The notes below the pieces were generated by a model. It had not been told where the DNA came from and searched no databases. It worked only from the letters and a program-made list of their open reading frames with translations. From Rhodospirillaceae bacterium (lineage in GTDB: Bacteria > Pseudomonadota > Alphaproteobacteria > GCA-2731375): DNA of 64,000 nucleotides. Below, piece after piece: positions 1 to 8,911 of this stretch; the first letter of the stretch is position 1, and each line of letters begins with the position of its first letter. A program made the position numbers and the translations under genes. The stretch is taken from positions 1-64,000 of the forward strand of contig JABJKS010000011.1 in assembly GCA_018660265.1 (NCBI GenBank), given 5' to 3'.

Positions 1-66
1 CCAGTCGCGAAGATCGGGCGGTAACAGAAAAGCTTGGCTGCGGTCGTAGGGAATGAAATTTGCCAT
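1..66 (-). CDS. IS1182-like transposase, N-terminal fragment cut by window edge
   Basis: Reading leftward from an ATG at 64-66, the frame gives MANFIPYDRSQAFLLPPDLR and then runs off the window. A start of the type 'FxPYxxxQxxLLPPxLxDW' is characteristic of IS1182-family (DDE) transposases. Only 22 residues are visible, so the family call rests on this N-terminal signature alone and no catalytic residue can be checked. Its neighbour is a truncated recombinase, which fits a mobile-DNA scar at this edge. Confidence 0.55.
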   Translation of the reverse strand, partial: MANFIPYDRSQAFLLPPDLRDW

Positions 67-141
67 GCAGAGAGTATAACATAAATGCAGTGCTAATCCG
101 ACAGACTGTTAGAGCGAAACCAGGACTACACTCTCAGAAAT

Positions 142-426
142 CTACTTTGGCGATTGCCCCAACAGCGCCTCCGCCAGGGTTTCACTCACATTATCAGCCG
201 CTTGCCGTAACGGATCAGCGGCCAGGTGGGCGTAGCGGCTTGTGGTTTGTGCTGAGGCGTGCCCAAGTAGGCCGCCGGTCATGAAGAGGGTTTGGCCGCC
301 CATGACGGACCATGACGCAAAAGTGTGGCGCAGATCGTGCAGGCGGACGTCGGGCAGTTCTGCTATTAATCGAATGCGCTTCCAGGCTTTTTCCATGGCG
401 TGTTTGGATAGGCACTTGTCGGCCAA
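142..426 (-). pseudogene. tyrosine recombinase/phage integrase, C-terminal stub
   Basis: About 94 residues match only the end of the catalytic domain of a tyrosine recombinase. They contain the HDLRHTFAS box (H-x-x-R), the LLGH motif and the nucleophile tyrosine in TTSRYAHL. The N-terminal DNA-binding domain and the first catalytic arginine are absent, and a stop codon lies immediately upstream in frame, so the protein cannot be a working integrase. It ends about 75 bases from an IS1182-like transposase start, and a complete unrelated gene abuts its broken end. It is best read as a fragment left by a past integration and deletion. No attachment site could be assigned to it. Confidence 0.8.
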
Positions 427-455
427 TCAGTGGTGCGTTGGCGCAAATATTTGCT

Positions 456-755
456 TCAATTCTTCGCCGACACTTCATTACAGGTGTGTAAAATGACCTC
501 ACCGTCGAGGATCGGCTCGGCGATACTGAAGAAGGATGCAACCGTGTTCGAATTATTGTGTTGGTCCATCGCCGTCTGATCCGTGAAACGCTCATATGTC
601 GTAAAGATACATGGGTCCGAAGAATCCTGCGAAATGAAGAACCCCTTCGTATCAGGCTCATTTTTCGCCACGTTCTCGGCGACCGTAAGGAGTGCTTGAC
701 GCATCGTTTCCTCATGTCCCGGTTTCGTTCTGATGACTGCGGTGATGGTCAGCAT
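456..755 (-). CDS. antibiotic biosynthesis monooxygenase (ABM) domain protein
   Basis: A single ABM/YgiN-type ferredoxin-like domain of about 99 residues, the usual length for this dimeric family. It starts MLTITAVIRTKPGHEETMRQ and contains the typical FISQDSSDP and FTTYERF strands. Such proteins are cofactor-independent quinol or polyketide monooxygenases, or small stress proteins, so the substrate cannot be inferred. The start at 755 is preferred over an upstream ATG because a GGGAG ribosome-binding site sits directly before it. It stands between the integrase stub and a gene-poor stretch and has no operon partner. Confidence 0.8.
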   Translation of the reverse strand: MLTITAVIRTKPGHEETMRQALLTVAENVAKNEPDTKGFFISQDSSDPCIFTTYERFTDQTAMDQHNNSNTVASFFSIAEPILDGEVILHTCNEVSAKN

Positions 756-1211
756 GGCTTTCTCCCTAGGTGTTGATGTTTGGCGGGCTGGCCGCCAGGC
801 CGGCAAATTCGTGGACCAGATCGGCTTATGCAATTGCCTCAGGCTGGCGTTCTCAGGCGATGCACCTGATTGGGGGTCATTGAGTGGTCCAGTTTGAATG
901 TTAGTGCATGACCGGCCTGGTTGCCATCGGCACGATAATTCAGGTGTAAATCATGGAAACCGCATTTCCGCTTTTGCTGCAATGGACTGGCTTGACCCCC
1001 TGGTCTGACGCGCTATTTCTTTATGTGTGTTGAAGTCTAGAGCAATTCTGATCCGACGTGAATCGCCCTAAGCACTGGGGCGATTCTAAGTGATTGGAAA
1101 AATTGCTCTATTCTTAAGAGTCTGAGCATTTCTTGATCGGAAATGCTCTGGGATTGCGCCGCAAGCTCGTGGGAAACGAAACTCGGCGCCAAAGTGGTGG
1201 TGGTGGGGATA
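756..1211. other. gene-poor stretch with nested palindromes
   Basis: No credible coding region is visible. The right half carries an imperfect palindrome at 1039-1109 (arms AGAGCAATT/AATTGCTCT enclosing GAATCGCCC/GGGCGATTC) and a perfect 9-bp inverted repeat at 1124-1148 (GAGCATTTC/GAAATGCTC). The first part (756-1030) shows nothing I recognise. Confidence 0.6.
1039..1148. repeat. dispersed palindromic repeat, copy 1
   Basis: Nested inverted repeats span 1039-1109 and a second palindrome spans 1124-1148. Several modules recur in another intergenic copy at 4982-5040: GAGCAT-TC...GAAATGC, AGC-CTGGG and GAAAAATTGCTC or GAAAATTGCTC. Two partial copies suggest a short intergenic repeat family. 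The palindromes could also act as transcription stops or operators for the gene that follows. Confidence 0.5.
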
Positions 1212-2090
1212 GTGGCTGTCAATTTCGCAGAGTTATATCGAAGACTGTTTAGACCACTGCTGTTGTTAATTGTGCTGGCGGCTTGCGAACCGGCCAATGA
1301 AGTGCCAACGGTCCTGCGCATCGGCGTTTTACCCGATCAATCACGCGCGGCGCTCGAGCGCCGCTATACCCCACTGTTTGATTACCTTTCGAATAAACTG
1401 GATATCAAATACGAATTGGTGATCCCGCGCAGCTATGGCCACTTGCTGGCCCTGTTTCATGAGAAAAAGGTCGAACTTGCCTACTTCGGCGGTCTGACTT
1501 TCATTAAGGCAAGGCATGCCGACGGTGCCGTGCCCATTGTCATGCGCGATGTCGATGCCCGATTTTCTAGCTATCTACTGGTGCGCACGAACGATACCGC
1601 GAAATCCGTACAAGATTTGCGCCAGCGGGTGCTGACTTTTGGACCAAAATTATCTACCTCAGGGCATTTGATGCCGCGCCACTATCTAATGGATATGGGG
1701 ATATTGCCGGAGACCCACTTTGCCGAGGTCTGGCATTCCAACGCACATGACGAAACGGCACGCTTGGTCCGCGATGGCGTGGTGGACGCCGGCGCGATAA
1801 ACGGCCTTATCGCCGAGGCGATGTTCGCTGATGGTCGTTTGCGCCGGGATGAGGTACGCGTACTTTGGAACACCCCACCCTATCCGGATTATGTTTGGGC
1901 CATGCGCAAGGAAATCGCCCAACCGCTGCGGGCTGCAGTGCAGGATGCCTTTCTCGCTCTGTCAATCCAAGATGCCGAACATGCTGATGTCCTGGTTGGT
2001 ATTGGCGCAGGCCGGTTTCTACCTGTGCCGCTTCCGGAATTTGAGAGACTCGAGCGGATCGCCGACAAACTCGGCCTGATTGAGGGATAG
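1212..2090 (+). CDS. PhnD-like phosphate/phosphonate-type binding lipoprotein
   Basis: A periplasmic-binding protein of the PhnD/PtxB type. After a hydrophobic stretch and lipobox (LIVLAAC) the mature part opens RIGVLPDQSRAALERRY and has the family's LAYFGGLTF segment and DAGAINGL hinge. The start is uncertain. An ATG at 1143 lies inside a palindrome and would place 47 residues before the lipobox cysteine, whereas the GTG at 1212 follows GGGGAT and gives a normal-length lipoprotein signal. No ABC permease or ATPase is nearby. The next gene, 13 bases downstream, is a membrane histidine kinase, so a ligand-sensing role is more likely than transport. The ligand is unknown. Confidence 0.8.
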   Translation: MAVNFAELYRRLFRPLLLLIVLAACEPANEVPTVLRIGVLPDQSRAALERRYTPLFDYLSNKLDIKYELVIPRSYGHLLALFHEKKVELAYFGGLTFIKARHADGAVPIVMRDVDARFSSYLLVRTNDTAKSVQDLRQRVLTFGPKLSTSGHLMPRHYLMDMGILPETHFAEVWHSNAHDETARLVRDGVVDAGAINGLIAEAMFADGRLRRDEVRVLWNTPPYPDYVWAMRKEIAQPLRAAVQDAFLALSIQDAEHADVLVGIGAGRFLPVPLPEFERLERIADKLGLIEG

Positions 2091-2103
2091 TAGGCGAGGA
2101 TCA

Positions 2104-3903
2104 ATGGCTTGGACCCGAAGCATTGCCGGAACATTCTTTTGGCTCGTAACTTTTTTGGTCATGGTTTGGGGTGCCACGGCCGGGTTATTGCTGTGGGAAG
2201 GGAAGAACGAAGCCCGCCGCTTTGAAGTCTTGAGTAACTATTACATCGTGGCATACGAAGCGGCGGATCGAATTGGTTCCGAACTTGCTTCATTCGACCA
2301 TGAACATGGTCACGCTGATGGTGTCGTGCCGCCTGATGTGCGGCGGTTACTTTCGGGAAGTATCCATGTCATCCGTCATAGGATCGAAGAAATCCAAATT
2401 GCCGAACAAAAGTACGGTGATACTAATTCCGGCGCATATCGCCGCATGATTGCCGAAAATAATGCCTTCGTGGCGGCAGCCGTGCGGGATGCTGTAGAAA
2501 CGCCTGGAGGCGATACCTTACGGAAGGTAACCGAACGGTTCCGAAATCGGGCGGATCAGTATTCTCGTTTGCGAAAGTCTGAGTTTTTCTCGGCACGGGA
2601 AGACGGTCGTGTCGCTGCGAACGTCGAGCACTATGGTGCCTTGATGTTCTTGGCGGTCGTCCTGGCGGTCGGTTTCTTGGCCGTTCGGCTGGCACGAAAA
2701 GAAATTCGAATTCTTGAGGGCCGCAGCCATGCTGCCGAGCAGGCCATGCGTAAGAGCGAAGAGCGTCTGCGCCAGTCCCAGAAGATGGAGGCGGTCGGCC
2801 AGCTGACGGGGGGCATTGCCCATGAATTCAACAATCTTTTGCAGGTCATCATGGGTAATCTAGAGTTGCTGCAGGGTGACCTGCCGGCTGGCGGCGAGAC
2901 GGGGCGCAGATTTCAGGCGATAAGCAGAAACGTGTCACGCGGTGCCGACCTGACGGACCGTTTGTTGTCGTTTTCCCGGCAGCAGCCTTTGGCACCCAGT
3001 ACCGTGGAGATGGCGACGGTGCTGGCGGAGATGCGGGGCATGCTGGGGCAAACCCTGGGCGAGACGATCGAGGTGAAAGTCGAACCGGCAGGTGATGTCT
3101 GGCGGGCGGTGGCCGACCTTGGCCAGTTGGAAAACGCCTTGCTCAATCTTGCTATCAATGCCCGTGACGCCATGCCCAACGGCGGTGTCATCACTCTGTC
3201 GGCCAACAACATTCGGCTTGACGAGCAGGCGGTGGTAGACGAGGAGGCAACGCCCGGCGATTACGTCGTGCTGAGCGTGACCGATACCGGCAGCGGCATG
3301 ACGGACGAAAATATCAGCCATGCCTTCGAGCCCTTCTTTACCACCAAGGATGTCGGTAAGGGGACCGGCCTTGGCCTTAGCATGGTCTATGGTTTTGCCC
3401 GGCAGTCGGGCGGCTTTGCCGAAATCAAAAGTGAGGTCGGGCGCGGTACTTCGGTGCGTCTGTACTTGCCCCGCTTGATCCGAGCCGAGGATGATGAAAT
3501 CGCCCCCCAGGATAGGCAGACCGAGGCCGCATTGCCCGGTAGCGGCACCATTCTTGTGGTCGAGGACGATGCTGATGTACGGGAATCTCTGACCGATCAG
3601 CTGATCGGTATGGGGTACCGGGTGATTGAGGCCGAGGACGGGGACGCGGCCCTGGCCGTTCTGGCAGGTGTACCGCAGATCGATCTGCTGTTCACGGACG
3701 TGGTGATGCCCGGGGGCATGAGCGGCCTTGAGTTGGCACGCCAAATCCAGTCGCTTCGGCCCGAAATTAGGGTTCTCTACAGCACTGGCTACAGTGACGA
3801 TATCGTCTCCGAAGCGGAACATTTCGATAACGATCTCATAATGCTGCGCAAGCCTTTTGCCAAAGCCGAATTGGCCGCCATGATTTCAAAAGTTCTGAAT
3901 TAG
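2104..3903 (+). CDS. hybrid sensor histidine kinase with receiver domain
   Basis: About 599 residues. A membrane segment near residues 8-30, a periplasmic helical region of about 150 residues, and a second membrane segment near 180-200 precede a HisKA domain with phospho-acceptor His240 (GGIAHEFNNLL). The HATPase follows (N-box LNLAINARDAM, DTGSGM, GKGTGLGLSMVYG), then a C-terminal receiver with VVEDDADV, acceptor Asp532 (LLFTDVVMP) and KPF lysine. The start at 2104 follows GGCGAGGA, while a start at 2080 would overlap the previous gene. It probably forms a sensing unit with the upstream binding lipoprotein. No DNA-binding response regulator is adjacent, so the output path is unknown. Confidence 0.92.
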   Translation: MAWTRSIAGTFFWLVTFLVMVWGATAGLLLWEGKNEARRFEVLSNYYIVAYEAADRIGSELASFDHEHGHADGVVPPDVRRLLSGSIHVIRHRIEEIQIAEQKYGDTNSGAYRRMIAENNAFVAAAVRDAVETPGGDTLRKVTERFRNRADQYSRLRKSEFFSAREDGRVAANVEHYGALMFLAVVLAVGFLAVRLARKEIRILEGRSHAAEQAMRKSEERLRQSQKMEAVGQLTGGIAHEFNNLLQVIMGNLELLQGDLPAGGETGRRFQAISRNVSRGADLTDRLLSFSRQQPLAPSTVEMATVLAEMRGMLGQTLGETIEVKVEPAGDVWRAVADLGQLENALLNLAINARDAMPNGGVITLSANNIRLDEQAVVDEEATPGDYVVLSVTDTGSGMTDENISHAFEPFFTTKDVGKGTGLGLSMVYGFARQSGGFAEIKSEVGRGTSVRLYLPRLIRAEDDEIAPQDRQTEAALPGSGTILVVEDDADVRESLTDQLIGMGYRVIEAEDGDAALAVLAGVPQIDLLFTDVVMPGGMSGLELARQIQSLRPEIRVLYSTGYSDDIVSEAEHFDNDLIMLRKPFAKAELAAMISKVLN

Positions 3904-3957
3904 ACCATGCAGTGAACGCCATCTGATGGCGCAAAGCGGTTGTGACATAGGTTGTCG

Positions 3958-4926
3958 TTAAATAACAGACAAATAATGCAGGCTGAACAGGCTGTTGGCG
4001 TCCGTCCAGGCGCGCATCGGTTCGCAGCCGGCGCGCCGGGCCAGGTCCTGAAACTCGGGCACCGAATATTTGTAGGAATTCTCGGTGTGGATGGTTTCAC
4101 CTTCGGCGAAGGTGATCGTCTGCGCGCCGAGGGTAATCGACTGAGCCCGCCGGCTCACTAAATGCATCTCGACGCGCCCGGCGTTGGCATTGTAGAAGGC
4201 CCGGTGGCTGAAGGCGTCGAGGTCGAAGTCCGCGCCGCATTCCCGGTTCAGGCGCCGCAGCAGGTTAAGATTGAATTCCGCCGTCACCCCCGCGGCATCG
4301 TCATAGGCGGCATCGAGTATGGCCGCGTCCTTTTTCAGGTCGATACCAAACAACATGCCGCCGCCCGGCCCAATCAGGCGGGCCGCGTTCGCAATGAAAT
4401 CAACTGACTGCTCGGGGTTGAAATTGCCCAGTGACGAGCCGGGAAAAAACACCACCCGCCGGCCCTGACCGGACATCGCTGGTAGCGTGAAAGGCTGGGT
4501 GAAGTCGGCGCAGACCGCGTGCACGGCGAGATCGGGAAAATTACCTGCCAGGGTTTCCGCGACGCCGCGCAGGGCAACACTGGATATGTCGACGCCGACA
4601 AAGGCCGCGGGTCGGTCAAGGGCGGCGAGGAGGAGAGCGATCTTTTCCGATGAACCGGTGCCGTATTCGATAATGCAGGCATCCGCGCCAATCATCTCCG
4701 CGGCCTGTCCGGCAATGTCGCCAAGCAGCGCCGTTTCGACGCGGGTTACGTAATATTCGGGCACCTCGCAAATACGCTCGAACAGTTTGGAGCCCCGTTC
4801 ATCGTAGAAAAACTTGCTCGGCAAAGTCTTCGGCGTCGCGCCGAGTCCGGCCAGGGCCTGGCCCAGGACACTCTCCCGGTCCGGATGAATATCGGCGAAG
4901 GAGGCGATGGTGGAGCCATCATTCAT
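3958..4926 (-). CDS. egtD: L-histidine N(alpha)-methyltransferase EgtD
   Basis: SAM-dependent enzyme that trimethylates histidine to hercynine, the first step of ergothioneine synthesis. The 322-residue length is typical. The N-terminal block reads PSKFFYDERGSKLFERI then PEYYVTR, the SAM loop is IIEYGTGSSEKIALLL, and FFPGSSLGNF and GIDLKKD follow, all hallmarks of the family. The usual partner egtB is not next to it, so the sulfoxide synthase must be elsewhere or the gene acts alone. It is convergent with the upstream kinase gene, with a short CGCCATC/GATGGCG hairpin near 3915-3930 between them. Confidence 0.9.
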   Translation of the reverse strand: MNDGSTIASFADIHPDRESVLGQALAGLGATPKTLPSKFFYDERGSKLFERICEVPEYYVTRVETALLGDIAGQAAEMIGADACIIEYGTGSSEKIALLLAALDRPAAFVGVDISSVALRGVAETLAGNFPDLAVHAVCADFTQPFTLPAMSGQGRRVVFFPGSSLGNFNPEQSVDFIANAARLIGPGGGMLFGIDLKKDAAILDAAYDDAAGVTAEFNLNLLRRLNRECGADFDLDAFSHRAFYNANAGRVEMHLVSRRAQSITLGAQTITFAEGETIHTENSYKYSVPEFQDLARRAGCEPMRAWTDANSLFSLHYLSVI

Positions 4927-4981
4927 AGTGCTTTAGTCCAACAGGTTAGGAAATTCTAGGTTCGCGAAGAAGATTAGCCAA

Positions 4982-5040
4982 GAGCATGTCACTTTTGAAA
5001 TGCCCAAAGCGCTGGGACTCTTAAGAATTGAAAATTGCTC
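4982..5040. repeat. dispersed palindromic repeat, copy 2
   Basis: Shares modules with 1039-1148: GAGCATGTC...GAAATGC, AAGCGCTGGG, CTTAAGA and GAAAATTGCTC. It lies in the 277-base gap between egtD and the secreted-protein gene. The copies are diverged, so this is a tentative repeat family. Confidence 0.4.
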
Positions 5041-5203
5041 CAATCATATCGGGCCGAAAATAGTCCTAAAACGGCAATCGGACAACAGCGATGAACACGG
5101 GCTGTTCGGTGCGGTCTTTATCACCGCAACTTGGTATTACCCGCCCGGTTCAACACTTTGCCGTAGGCCTTATCTTCTAAGGTCTGGAAACGCTCCCGCC
5201 GCT

Positions 5204-5860
5204 TTAGTCCGCCGCGAAACAGTACAAAAGGCCCGCCCCGCCGGTGGATTTCAAGTTATCCTGGCTGCAGCCGCGTGAATGATGCGCTGCGGTCCAGGAT
5301 ATGTTGCCGCCGCCGTGGCGGTCGTGGTGTCCCAGGCTGGCGCTGCCTTTGTCGTTGGAGGTCCAGTTACCGCAGGTATGATCACCTTTTTCCCAGGGGA
5401 AATAGGCCGTGCCGTCATCTTTGGAGCCGGTCAGAATGTCATGCCGGTTGGGCTTGTCGCCACGGCCATTGACCACGTTACCATTTTCATCCACCGCCGT
5501 GCGCTTGACGAGGTTGGGACTGATATGCAGCTGATCAAGATCAGAGGCGATGAGATCGCCCTTGGCATTGTACCAGGGTCCTTGGCCAATTCTGTCCCGG
5601 GCCGCGATGCCGCGCCCTTTGGTCACTTGCGTGGAAAGATAGGCCCGCCAGGTTCGGCCTTTCGAGCCCGCTGCCGTCGCCAGCTTTAGGCAATGGGCAT
5701 CGGCTCCCGCCAAACCGCCAAGGTTGCCGCCGTCACCGATGCCAACGGAGGTGACGAAAAACCCCATGGAATGATCTGCGGCCAGCGCCCCCGGGCCGCT
5801 AAGCGCAACCATCGAGCCAACAACGATCGCACCTGTGGTCAATAATTTACGGATGTTCAT
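5204..5860 (-). CDS. secreted lectin-like (endostatin/C-type-lectin-like) protein
   Basis: 218 residues with a clear Sec signal (MNIRKLLTTGAIVVGSMVAL, cleavage likely after GALAAD). The mature part begins FFVTSVGIGDGGNLGGLAGAD then HC, and has four cysteines, the pattern CGNWTSND, and a C-terminal SWTAAHHSRGCSQDNL...YCFAAD. I associate this arrangement with small alphaproteobacterial proteins usually labelled 'lectin' because of an endostatin-like fold. The ligand is unknown. A GGAAAGGG ribosome-binding site precedes the ATG. It is monocistronic and precedes no obvious partner. The function beyond 'extracytoplasmic, disulfide-stabilised' is inference. Confidence 0.6.
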   Translation of the reverse strand: MNIRKLLTTGAIVVGSMVALSGPGALAADHSMGFFVTSVGIGDGGNLGGLAGADAHCLKLATAAGSKGRTWRAYLSTQVTKGRGIAARDRIGQGPWYNAKGDLIASDLDQLHISPNLVKRTAVDENGNVVNGRGDKPNRHDILTGSKDDGTAYFPWEKGDHTCGNWTSNDKGSASLGHHDRHGGGNISWTAAHHSRGCSQDNLKSTGGAGLLYCFAAD

Positions 5861-5980
5861 TTCGAAGCCCTTTCCCCAATATCTAATGGCACGTCTGAAT
5901 GCGTAGGTGAAATTCTAGAGCCGCCATTGCTGTCTGCCTAGGTACATGCAGCTGACTTCACGGTTAAATGAACAAATCGA

Positions 5981-6622
5981 TTATTTCGTGACCCGGCCGA
6001 TTGTGGTGATTTTCACCGATTTTGGTTCGGTGATGCAGGCTTCCCGACACAGGGCGCATCCGGTGCAGGTGTTTTGATCAATACTGGGTTTGGGGCCTTG
6101 CCAGGTGAGGGCACCGGGGACGGGGCAGGCATGGGCGCAAGCCCCGCATTCGGGCCCCGCATAGGGCAGGCAGCTTTCTTGATCAATCCATGCGACGGCG
6201 AGTTTGGGCAGCGATGGCGCGTCATCTGGGTCATCGCCAAGATTACTATCGGGATCACGGTCGGGTTCATGGTCGGGATCATCATCCGGTGCAACCGGCA
6301 GCGCCAAAGCATCCGGCTCGCAGGCGGTGACACAGGGCCAGTCCTGGCACAGATGGCAGCCCTTGTTGGCCAGGTCCAGGGCGGGGGTGCCCAACACCTG
6401 GATACCCAGCTTCGCGGGCAGTTTGAAGATCACATCATGGGGACAGGCGGCAACACAGTCGTCACAACGGGTGCAGGCCAGTAGAAAGTCCAGCTCCCGC
6501 TTGGCAAATGGCGGGCGGATCCAGCTGGCGGCGCGCTGTTCGGCGCTGTCCGCCAATGTATCGACCACGGCACCGGCCGCCCGGCGCGCGCCTGTTTTGA
6601 AAAAATCCCGCCTTTTCATCAC
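5981..6622 (-). CDS. NapF-like ferredoxin-type protein with Tat signal
   Basis: Last gene of the respiratory cluster. The N-terminus MMKRRDFFKTGARRAAG is a twin-arginine-type signal. Four cysteine groups follow: CTRCDDCVAACPH, CHLCQDWPCVTACEPD, the C-x-ECGACAHACP group, and CTGCALCREACI, consistent with four [4Fe-4S] clusters as in NapF/NapG. Between the second and third groups is an unusual Asp/Pro-rich insert (DPDHEPDRDPDSNLGDDPDD) made of near-repeated codons. It starts four bases after the preceding gene. It probably assists maturation of, or electron transfer to, the molybdoenzyme. Confidence 0.8.
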   Translation of the reverse strand: MMKRRDFFKTGARRAAGAVVDTLADSAEQRAASWIRPPFAKRELDFLLACTRCDDCVAACPHDVIFKLPAKLGIQVLGTPALDLANKGCHLCQDWPCVTACEPDALALPVAPDDDPDHEPDRDPDSNLGDDPDDAPSLPKLAVAWIDQESCLPYAGPECGACAHACPVPGALTWQGPKPSIDQNTCTGCALCREACITEPKSVKITTIGRVTK

Positions 6623-6626
6623 GCCC

Positions 6627-7250
6627 CTATCTTTGCGCCGATTGGGAGGATTGGGCAGTGCGAATTTTGGCGGTGATCGCCTGGCGTCGCCTGACGACCG
6701 CGATGACGATCAGCAACAATAATACACCGGCCCCTACATAGGCGAAGGGACCCAGCAAAGGCGGGATACCAACGCGCAAGGGGAAGTCCACCACATAGGG
6801 TTCGCCGTTGCCTTCGAACCGCGCGGTAACGAGGTAGTCGCCGGCCTCCGGAACCGTAAAACCTTGGCGGTAGACTTTGTCGTCCGGGGGCTGGGTGCCC
6901 AGGTGATCTTCATGGCCATCGTCGCCCAGAAATGATGCCCAGGGCATTTCCCGGATCGTGAAGGCCACCTTGCCGTCATAGGGCACACCGTCGTCGATGC
7001 CAATAATGTACAGGCTGACCCGCGCGCCTTCGCCGGGCTGGGGAAAGGCAGGATAAATCATGTAGGTCATCTGGTACTGGCCCACTTGAACCTCTGCCTG
7101 CATGCTGGGCGGGGTGTTGCTGTCTTCGTTTAGGTTATAGGCGGGCCGGCCCAGGATGTGATGGGCTGTCGCCTGTCCGGACAGACCTAGGAAGCCCGGT
7201 AGCATAGCAAAGAGTGTACTGGCCAACATGATCAGGAATACAACGCGCAT
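6627..7250 (-). CDS. membrane-anchored His-rich periplasmic protein of the nap-like cluster
   Basis: 207 residues. An N-terminal signal is followed by a mature region starting AHHILGRPAYNLNED, a beta-rich domain resembling FixH/YtkA-type Ig folds (VTARFEGNGEPYVVDFPL), one C-terminal membrane helix (PFAYVGAGVLLLLIVIAVV) and a basic tail. Several histidines (AHH, GHEDH) could bind metal. I do not recognise it as any Nap subunit. It sits between two Fe-S protein genes with gaps of three and four bases, so it is almost certainly co-expressed with the cluster. A role in metal delivery or complex assembly is a guess. Confidence 0.7.
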   Translation of the reverse strand: MRVVFLIMLASTLFAMLPGFLGLSGQATAHHILGRPAYNLNEDSNTPPSMQAEVQVGQYQMTYMIYPAFPQPGEGARVSLYIIGIDDGVPYDGKVAFTIREMPWASFLGDDGHEDHLGTQPPDDKVYRQGFTVPEAGDYLVTARFEGNGEPYVVDFPLRVGIPPLLGPFAYVGAGVLLLLIVIAVVRRRQAITAKIRTAQSSQSAQR

Positions 7251-7253
7251 TTT

Positions 7254-7891
<638 letters not shown>

Positions 7892-7892
<1 letters not shown>

Positions 7893-8911
7893 CAGGCGGC
7901 TGCCTCGTCTACATCCCTATCAAGATGCTCATGTTCGCGACGGTATTGGCGACCCAAATGGCCCGGGCCCTGTGGGGCCAGGTCAACCAGACGAAGGTTA
8001 AAGGTCAGCGCATCGGTCGGACAGATTGCAATGCAGGCAGCACAATTGGTGCATTCCTGGCCGAAGCCGTCATGCCAGGGGTCCAGTTCAAATTCGCAGA
8101 CCGCATTGCATTTCTGACAATCGTTGCAGGTTTGCACTTGCCGTTGGATACGCACCAGGCGATAGCGGCCCAGCAATGAATAAAGGGCCCCGCCCGGACA
8201 AAGATATCGGCAAAAACCACGGCGGGAAACGAAGAAGTCAAACAGCAGGGTGGCGGCGAAAAACACCATGCCGACGCCGAAGCCACCCTGGGCAATGGCA
8301 TAGTACAGCTCGCGCCCGATGATGGCTGGGGGATAGATGGCGGCGACCATGATAGATCCGCTCAAAATCGACAAACCCAAGCCCACGGCCAGGACGACGT
8401 ATTTGATGCGGCGGTCAAATCGGCGCATACCGGTTTTCAATCCGATTAATTGTAACCAGGCCGCAAGATTGGAGTTGAGCTCGTACAGAAAATTGGCCGG
8501 GCAGATCCAGCCGCAAAATATCCGCCCGAAAAACGCGGTAACAACAATGGGTATCAATGCGGTCAGCAGGAACGGCCAATACAAGGTCATGCCGGCTGCC
8601 GCCTGACCCACCGCCGCCAGGGGGTCCGACAGCTTCAGGCCCCAAAAATTACCCGACCAGGTGTTGCCCTTCACGGCATCAAGGTCCGTTGCCGGGTCAT
8701 TGGTCAGCGGCGATGTCAGGGCTTCCATGACATCGTAGAACTGTTTCTCGGACGGTGCGATCAGATCATAGGCGTGGGCTGCCACATAGGTTTGATAGAC
8801 GTGCAGACAAGGCAGGGCAATCAACATGGCAAAGACCAGGCTAAGGCTTAACCAACGCAACTTGTTTAAATGCCGGGATATGCTGAAGGACCGTTGTGGC
8901 GTCATGCTCAA
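7892..8911 (-). CDS. napH: NapH-like membrane ferredoxin-type quinol dehydrogenase
   Basis: 339 residues with about five membrane helices and the NapH/NosR-type cytoplasmic motifs FCGWICPANFLYE and CRYLCPGGALYS, followed by two C-terminal ferredoxin groups (CNDCQKCNAVCEFELDP and CTNCAACIAICPTDAL). In Nap systems NapH with NapG takes electrons from the quinol pool. A periplasmic loop of about 90 residues after the first helix is longer than in textbook NapH. It overlaps the upstream napG-like gene by four bases and the downstream napG-like gene by one base, so the three are probably one translation unit. Confidence 0.85.

Noticed and set aside
2935-3822. 295-codon minus-strand frame
   Set aside because: It is antisense to the kinase and receiver domains of a confident gene and shows no domain of its own.
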